Translations under genes and position numbers: made by a program
Notes under the pieces: model-generated
What the model was told of the DNA's origin: nothing
Databases searched by the model: none
The model's input: only the letters and a program-made list of their open reading frames with translations
NCBI RefSeq assembly: GCF_000253255.1
Contig: NC_015580.1
Location: forward strand, 3,237,001-3,301,000
Length of the DNA stretch: 64,000 nucleotides
Direction: 5' to 3'
DNA from: Novosphingobium sp. PP1Y
GTDB taxonomy: Bacteria > Pseudomonadota > Alphaproteobacteria > Sphingomonadales > Sphingomonadaceae
Part shown: piece by piece, positions 59,592 through 64,000 of the stretch
Position numbering within the stretch: position 1 is the first letter of the stretch
How the letters are laid out: each line of letters opens with the position of its first letter

Positions 59592-60458
59592 TTACAGGGT
59601 CCCGGTCGCGCTCAAAACGTTGCGACCGTCTGCGGCGAAGGCACCCAGTTCCACCTCGTCGCCACTGCGGCGCAGGACAAGATGGAGATCCTCGCCGCAC
59701 ATGCCGGGCGAATTGCCGCGGAAGGCGAAGCGCTTTATAGCGTTGTCGCCAAATTCGCGCGCGGCGAGATCGAGCAGCAGGGTTGCTGTCAGCGGGCCGT
59801 GGACCACTAGGCCGCGATAGCCTTCCTGGTCGGTGGCGTAGGCAAGATCGTAGTGGATGCGGTGACTGTTGAAGGACAGCGCCGAGAAGCGGAACAGCAG
59901 CGCTTCGCACGGCACGATGAGCCGGTGCGCCTGCCAATCGGACGGATCGAAACGCCCCTCGCCCGACGGCGCGGGCACCGGGGGGCTGCCGACGGGGCCG
60001 GCTTCCTTGAAGACGATCGACTGGGTCTCGCTGACAGCCAGCCCGCTTTCCCCATGCATTTCATGTGCCACTTCGACGAAGACCAGCGAGCCCGAACCGC
60101 CCTGCTTGGCCTTGATCGAGGAAATGCGCGAAGTGCAGGTCACTGCGGCCCGCACCTTGAGCGGCGCGTGGAATTCCACGGCACTCGACGCCCACATGCG
60201 GCGCGTCAGTTCGACCGGCGGCAGGAAGCTTTCCGGGCTGTCATCGCGGCGGGGATGGCCATCGGGGCCCAGCGCCGCAGTTGGCGCATCGGGCAGGCAC
60301 AGGCACCAGTGGAAAGCCTGCGGCACGCTGCCATCGGCGGGGGCCGCGCGATCGAGCGTGGCAAGCCAGCGGGTCAGGTGGCCGCCGTCAATGCTGTCGC
60401 TGCGCTGTTCCTCGCGGCCGATCCATGAGCTGAAATCGCTCATCAGTTGCGCCCTCAT
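59592..60458 (-). CDS. MaoC-like / FAS1-type acyl-CoA hydratase
   Basis: A hotdog-fold hydratase of about 288 residues of the HTD2/mesaconyl-CoA or itaconyl-CoA hydratase group. Typical blocks are LPPVELTRRMWASSAVEFH (19 residues), FRFSALSFNSHRIHYDLAYA with the catalytic SxNSHRIHYD, and GLVVHGPLTATLLLDLA. The start is taken at ATG (MRAQLMSDFSSW), whose ATGA overlaps the acyl-CoA dehydrogenase stop; the next in-frame ATG (60443) is also possible. It is the last gene of the coupled minus-strand operon. Confidence 0.87.
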   Translation of the reverse strand: MRAQLMSDFSSWIGREEQRSDSIDGGHLTRWLATLDRAAPADGSVPQAFHWCLCLPDAPTAALGPDGHPRRDDSPESFLPPVELTRRMWASSAVEFHAPLKVRAAVTCTSRISSIKAKQGGSGSLVFVEVAHEMHGESGLAVSETQSIVFKEAGPVGSPPVPAPSGEGRFDPSDWQAHRLIVPCEALLFRFSALSFNSHRIHYDLAYATDQEGYRGLVVHGPLTATLLLDLAAREFGDNAIKRFAFRGNSPGMCGEDLHLVLRRSGDEVELGAFAADGRNVLSATGTL

Positions 60459-62047
60459 GCCATGCCCTTGGCGATGACCTGCGCCTGGATTTCCGCCGCG
60501 CCTTCGAAGATGTTGAGGATGCGCGCGTCGCACAGCACCCGGCTGATCTCGAATTCGAGCGCATAGCCATTGCCGCCATGGATCTGCAGCGCGGCATCGG
60601 CGTTCGACCAGGCCGCGCGCGCGCCGAGCAGCTTGGCCATGCCTGCCTCGATATCGCAGCGTTTGCCTGAGTCTTTGGCGCGGGCCGCCGCATAGGTCAG
60701 CTCGCGCGCCGTGAGGACATCGACAAGGCTCATCGCCAGCTTGTCCGCCACGCGCGGGAAGTTCACGATCGCCTTGCCGAACTGCTTGCGGGTGAGCGCG
60801 TAGTCCAGCCCGAGCTCAAGGGCACGGCGCGCCACCCCCACGGCGCGCGCGGCGGTCTGAATGCGGGCGCCTTCGAAGGTGCGCATCAACTGCTTGAAGC
60901 CCTGCCCTTCCTCACCGCCGAGCAGCGCATCGGCTGGCGCGCGCATGCCATCAAACGACAGCGCATATTCGCGCATGCCGCGATAGCCCAGCACCTCGAT
61001 CTCGCTGCCGGCCATGCCATCGGCCGGGAACGGATCGCCTTCCGTCCCGCGCGGCTTGGGCACCAGCAGCATCGATAGGCCGGCATAGCCCCTGGCATCT
61101 GGCAGGGTGCGGGTGAGCATGGTCATCAGATCTGACCGGCTGGCATGGGTGATCCAGGTCTTGGCGCCATCGATGACCCATTCGCCATTCGCATCCTGCC
61201 GGGCGCTGGTCTGCAACGAGCCAAGGTCCGAGCCGACATCGGGCTCGGTGAAGACGGCGGTGGGCAGAACCTCGCCGCTGGCGATCAGAGGCAGCCAGTG
61301 CGCCTTTTGCGCATCGGTACCACCAAGCACGATCAGTTCGCCCGCGATTTCCGATCGCGTGCCGAGCGATCCCGTGCCGATCCACCCGCGAGAAAGCTCC
61401 TCGGTGACGAGGCACATCACCAGCTTGCCCAGCCCCAGTCCGCCGAATTCTTCCGGAATGCATACGCCGAAGGTGCCGAGATCGGCCATGTGCCGCACGG
61501 TCTCGTCCGGGACCAATTCGTTCGTCAGATGCCACTTGTGGGCATGGGGAATGATCTCGGCATCGGTGAACTTGCGATACTGGTCGCGGATCGCGTCGAG
61601 ATCCGCATCGTGGAAAGTCTCGGAGGGCCACTGCCCTTCGGCCAGCGCCTGAGCCACTTCGGCACGGACCTTGGCATGATCGCCATAGATTACCTCTAGC
61701 GAGGCTTCGCGCAGGCCGAAGGCCGCTTCGCCCAGATCGAGGTCACCGGGGCGGAAGATCTCGTTCTGACCCATGGGAAGCCCGCCGATGAGCTGCGAGA
61801 TGGTTTCGGCAAAGGCCAGCCGGGCGATCTTCTCGTCAAGCGGATTGGCCCCGCCACCCGCCGCCAGCCAGTCTGCCACCGCCTCGAGCGCAGCGACCGA
61901 GGTCGCCACCCAGGCAAAGCCGTGCGCGGCGCGCTGTTCGGCGTCGATGGGGCTGGCTTCCAGCCGCGCGCGCAGCTTGTCGAGCGCGGTGGCACGAAAG
62001 GTGCGGGCGCCATCCAGAGCCTTGGTAAATTGTGAAGCGCTTGGCAT
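60455..62047 (-). CDS. acyl-CoA dehydrogenase
   Basis: An FAD-dependent dehydrogenase of about 530 residues, longer than the usual 380-400 because of an N-terminal extension of some 130 residues with helices (LDKLRARLEASPIDAEQRA). The core motifs are GVCIPEEFGGLGLG, LPTAVFTEPDVGSDLGSLQT (20 residues) and the C-terminal ALQIHGGNGYALEFEISRVL (20 residues) with the base-bearing region. The extended type often acts on branched or aromatic acyl-CoAs. The start (MPSASQFTKAL) overlaps the thiolase stop by one base (TGATG). Confidence 0.9.
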   Translation of the reverse strand: MPSASQFTKALDGARTFRATALDKLRARLEASPIDAEQRAAHGFAWVATSVAALEAVADWLAAGGGANPLDEKIARLAFAETISQLIGGLPMGQNEIFRPGDLDLGEAAFGLREASLEVIYGDHAKVRAEVAQALAEGQWPSETFHDADLDAIRDQYRKFTDAEIIPHAHKWHLTNELVPDETVRHMADLGTFGVCIPEEFGGLGLGKLVMCLVTEELSRGWIGTGSLGTRSEIAGELIVLGGTDAQKAHWLPLIASGEVLPTAVFTEPDVGSDLGSLQTSARQDANGEWVIDGAKTWITHASRSDLMTMLTRTLPDARGYAGLSMLLVPKPRGTEGDPFPADGMAGSEIEVLGYRGMREYALSFDGMRAPADALLGGEEGQGFKQLMRTFEGARIQTAARAVGVARRALELGLDYALTRKQFGKAIVNFPRVADKLAMSLVDVLTARELTYAAARAKDSGKRCDIEAGMAKLLGARAAWSNADAALQIHGGNGYALEFEISRVLCDARILNIFEGAAEIQAQVIAKGMA

Positions 62048-63276
62048 CACGCCCTCTCGAAAATCGCGGCGAGGCCCTGGCCGCCGCCGATGCACATCGT
62101 TTCGAGGCCATAGCGGCTTCCGCGCCGCTGCATCTCGCGCGTCAGATTGGCGAGGATGCGCCCGCCCGTCGCGCCAATCGGGTGCCCGAGCGAGATGCCC
62201 GAACCGTTGACGTTGAGAATCTCGTGCCGGCTGTCGTCGTCCGACCAGCCCCAGCCTTTGAGCACGGCGAGCACTTGCGGGGCGAAGGCCTCGTTGAGTT
62301 CGATCACGCCGAGATCATTCCAGCCAAGGCCCGAGCGGCGGAAGAGCCGCTCGACCGCCGGCACCGGGCCGATGCCCATGCGGCTCGGTTCGCAGCCTGC
62401 CGCGGCCCATGAATGGAACCAGGCGATAGGTTCGAGTCCCAGTTCCTCCAGCTTGTCCTCGGCGACGACGAGGCAGGCGGCACCGGCATCGTTCTGCTGG
62501 CTGGCATTGCCCGCCGTCACCACCCCGCCTTCGAGCGGACGCAGCGCACCGAGCGATTCCATCGTGGCATCGGCACGGTAGCCCTCGTCGTGAGCGAACA
62601 GCACGGGATCGCCCTTGCGCTGCGGGACGGGCACGGGAACCAGTTCATCGGCGAACAGGCCGTTCGCCCAGGCTGCCGTGGCGCGCTGGTGGCTGCGAAC
62701 GGCATAGGCATCGCAAGCCTCGCGCGTGATACCATAATCCTTGGCGCAATTTTCTGCCGTTTCGATCATGCCGGTGATGACGCCAAAGCGCGAAATCGGC
62801 TGGCTCATCACCCGCCCGCGCGTCAGCCGATCGTGCAGTTCCAACCCGCCCGACTTCACGCCCTTGCGGATCTGGGTCGTGTAATGTTCGACGTTGGACA
62901 TGGACTCGACACCGCCCGCCAGCACCACGTCGCTGGCGCCGGTCTGGACCATCATCGCCGCGTCGATCACCGCCTGGAGCCCTGAGCCGCAGCGCCGGTC
63001 AAGCTGGTAGCCGGGAACCTCGATCGGATAGCCCGCCGCCAGCCACGACCAGCGCCCGATCGCCGGGGCCTCGCCATTGCCATAGCCTTGGGCAAAAACG
63101 ACATCATCGACCCGTGCGGGATCGATCCCGGTTCGCTCGATCAGCGCCTTGATGATGACGGCACCGAGATCGCCTGCGCCCATCGAGGACAGCGATCCGC
63201 CGAACTTGCCGACGGCGGTGCGAAGGGGCGCGACGATGGCGGCCCTTCGCAGACTTTGGGTGCGGAGCTGGGTCAT
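62047..63276 (-). CDS. acetyl-CoA acyltransferase (thiolase)
   Basis: A 409-residue thiolase. The nucleophile Cys is in DRRCGSGLQAV, with NEAFAPQVLAVL, the NVNGSGISLGHPIGATGGRI block (20 residues, His) and a C-terminal CIGGGQGLA with the second active-site Cys. It would release acetyl-CoA (or add it) at the end of a beta-oxidation-like route. The start MTQLRTQSLRR is overlapped by the CoA-transferase stop (ATGA). Confidence 0.92.
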   Translation of the reverse strand: MTQLRTQSLRRAAIVAPLRTAVGKFGGSLSSMGAGDLGAVIIKALIERTGIDPARVDDVVFAQGYGNGEAPAIGRWSWLAAGYPIEVPGYQLDRRCGSGLQAVIDAAMMVQTGASDVVLAGGVESMSNVEHYTTQIRKGVKSGGLELHDRLTRGRVMSQPISRFGVITGMIETAENCAKDYGITREACDAYAVRSHQRATAAWANGLFADELVPVPVPQRKGDPVLFAHDEGYRADATMESLGALRPLEGGVVTAGNASQQNDAGAACLVVAEDKLEELGLEPIAWFHSWAAAGCEPSRMGIGPVPAVERLFRRSGLGWNDLGVIELNEAFAPQVLAVLKGWGWSDDDSRHEILNVNGSGISLGHPIGATGGRILANLTREMQRRGSRYGLETMCIGGGQGLAAIFERA

Positions 63277-64000
63277 GCGGCGGTTCCTACGATTCCGGAG
63301 TCGATGAGGCGGGCGATTTCGCCCGAGGAGAGGTTGAGGCGTTGGCTGAGCACCTCTTCGCTGTGCTGGCCATTGCGCGGGGCGCTCTGCGGGGCGGTGC
63401 GCTCCACCTGCGGAACCGAGGCGAAGGCTCCTGCGGCGGGATAGACCAGATGGCTGGGGTTCGGAGCGGAACCGAAGATCGGATTGTCCGCCACCATGGC
63501 CGGATCGTTCACCGCGTCGAGCATGGTGCGATAGGCGGAATGGACCACGCCCGCGGCATCGAAGGCCGCGGCCAGTTCTGCATGGCCGCGCGCCGCAATC
63601 GCTGCCTCGAACAGCGAGAACAGGGCGTCGCGGTGGGCAAAGCGCAGGCCATCGTCCCTGGCGAAGGACACGCCGCGCGTCGCCTCTATGGCGGCGATGG
63701 CCTCGCCGATGCCGAGCACGCTGATCAGGTTCGACCATTGGCGCGGCGTGACCACCACGATCATGGTCCGCTGGCCGTCGGCTGTCACGAAATCGCGCCC
63801 GAACAGGCCATAGACGGCATTGCCGGTGCGCGGCCGGTTGGCGTCTTCATAGACCATCTCGGCCACGCCGCCGAGATTGGCGACCGTGCCGATGGCGACA
63901 TCGGACAGGGGAATGCGCACTTCGCAGCCCTGCCCCCTGGCATCGCGGCGGCGCATCGCCGCCATCAGCGCAAAGGCGGCATAGGCACCGGCGAGCAAGT
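63273..64000 (-). CDS. CaiB/BaiF family III CoA-transferase (5-prime end outside window)
   Basis: The C-terminal 240 or so residues of a formyl-CoA-transferase-type enzyme, open to the right edge. Visible blocks are LAGAYAAFALMAAMRRRDA, VRIPLSDVAIGTVANLGG, VAEMVYEDANRPRTGNA, VYGLFGRDFVTADGQ and the tail PQSAPRNGQHSEEVLSQRLN (20 residues). Such enzymes move CoA between carboxylic acids without free energy loss. It heads the coupled CoA-transferase/thiolase/dehydrogenase/hydratase operon. The start and the catalytic Asp lie outside the window. Confidence 0.88.
   Translation of the reverse strand, partial: LLAGAYAAFALMAAMRRRDARGQGCEVRIPLSDVAIGTVANLGGVAEMVYEDANRPRTGNAVYGLFGRDFVTADGQRTMIVVVTPRQWSNLISVLGIGEAIAAIEATRGVSFARDDGLRFAHRDALFSLFEAAIAARGHAELAAAFDAAGVVHSAYRTMLDAVNDPAMVADNPIFGSAPNPSHLVYPAAGAFASVPQVERTAPQSAPRNGQHSEEVLSQRLNLSSGEIARLIDSGIVGTAA

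Noticed and set aside
1..64000. CRISPR array, complete rRNA or tRNA gene, or intact prophage
   Set aside because: No regularly spaced repeats, rRNA sequence, complete tRNA cloverleaf or phage structural genes were seen; only a tRNA 3-prime fragment at 24690.

Overview
The window looks like a GC-rich alphaproteobacterium, most probably a sphingomonad (Novosphingobium/Sphingobium type). The basis is the CckA cell-cycle kinase, an alphaproteobacterial SOS box (GAAC-N7-GAAC) upstream of recA, and a catabolic region typical of these bacteria: several Rieske oxygenase alpha/beta pairs without their own electron-transfer genes, next to xylene-monooxygenase (xylMA) genes. Genus and replicon cannot be fixed from the sequence alone.

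Region 1 (1-22542) is ordinary housekeeping: an Rrf2 regulator (cut by the window edge), bamD, a CPA2 cation/proton antiporter, glutaminase, alaS, recA, a tightly coupled smpB-DUF2062-DUF2062-cckA operon, an S9 peptidase, dapA, a soluble lytic transglycosylase, greB, a NUDIX hydrolase, two outer-membrane proteins and rlmN.

Region 2 (about 22.6-26.1 kb) is a scar zone. It holds broken mobile-element pieces (an IS66-like orfA start, an integrase with an in-frame stop, IS5- and IS110-like fragments), the 3-prime end of a tRNA that looks like a used attachment site, and two candidate small genes, one ending at a perfect hairpin terminator.

Region 3 (26.1-59.6 kb) is the accessory catabolic region. 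From left to right: eamA-prpE (minus); a plus-strand run of Rieske dioxygenase, Zn alcohol dehydrogenase, PPDK, a DHDPS-family protein, a ketopantoate-reductase-like protein, a tartrate/isopropylmalate-type dehydrogenase, a flavin monooxygenase, DUF1330 and a small membrane protein; a CYP153-type P450 decapitated by an IS701 remnant, with its ferredoxin; a fatty-acid desaturase; a minus-strand operon of a NahE-type hydratase-aldolase, a benzoate-type dioxygenase alpha/beta, a frameshifted amidohydrolase, RidA and two RraA-like proteins; a BenD/XylL diol dehydrogenase; a frameshifted ferredoxin reductase; and a XylR/DmpR-type sigma-54 activator divergent from two Rieske alpha/beta pairs followed by xylM and xylA.

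Together these suggest oxidation of methyl- and polycyclic aromatics: XylMA for methyl hydroxylation, the alcohol dehydrogenase next, a toluate/benzoate-type dioxygenase with a XylL diol dehydrogenase, and aldolases releasing pyruvate that PPDK could turn into PEP. No ring-cleavage dioxygenase is present, so the pathway must be completed elsewhere. Two control layers are visible: a sigma-54 promoter with a XylR-like upstream site before the 53 kb operon, and a 17-bp palindrome shared by at least three catabolic promoters, whose regulator is not in the window.

Region 4 (59592-64000, minus) is a coupled beta-oxidation-like operon: CoA-transferase, thiolase, acyl-CoA dehydrogenase and MaoC-type hydratase.
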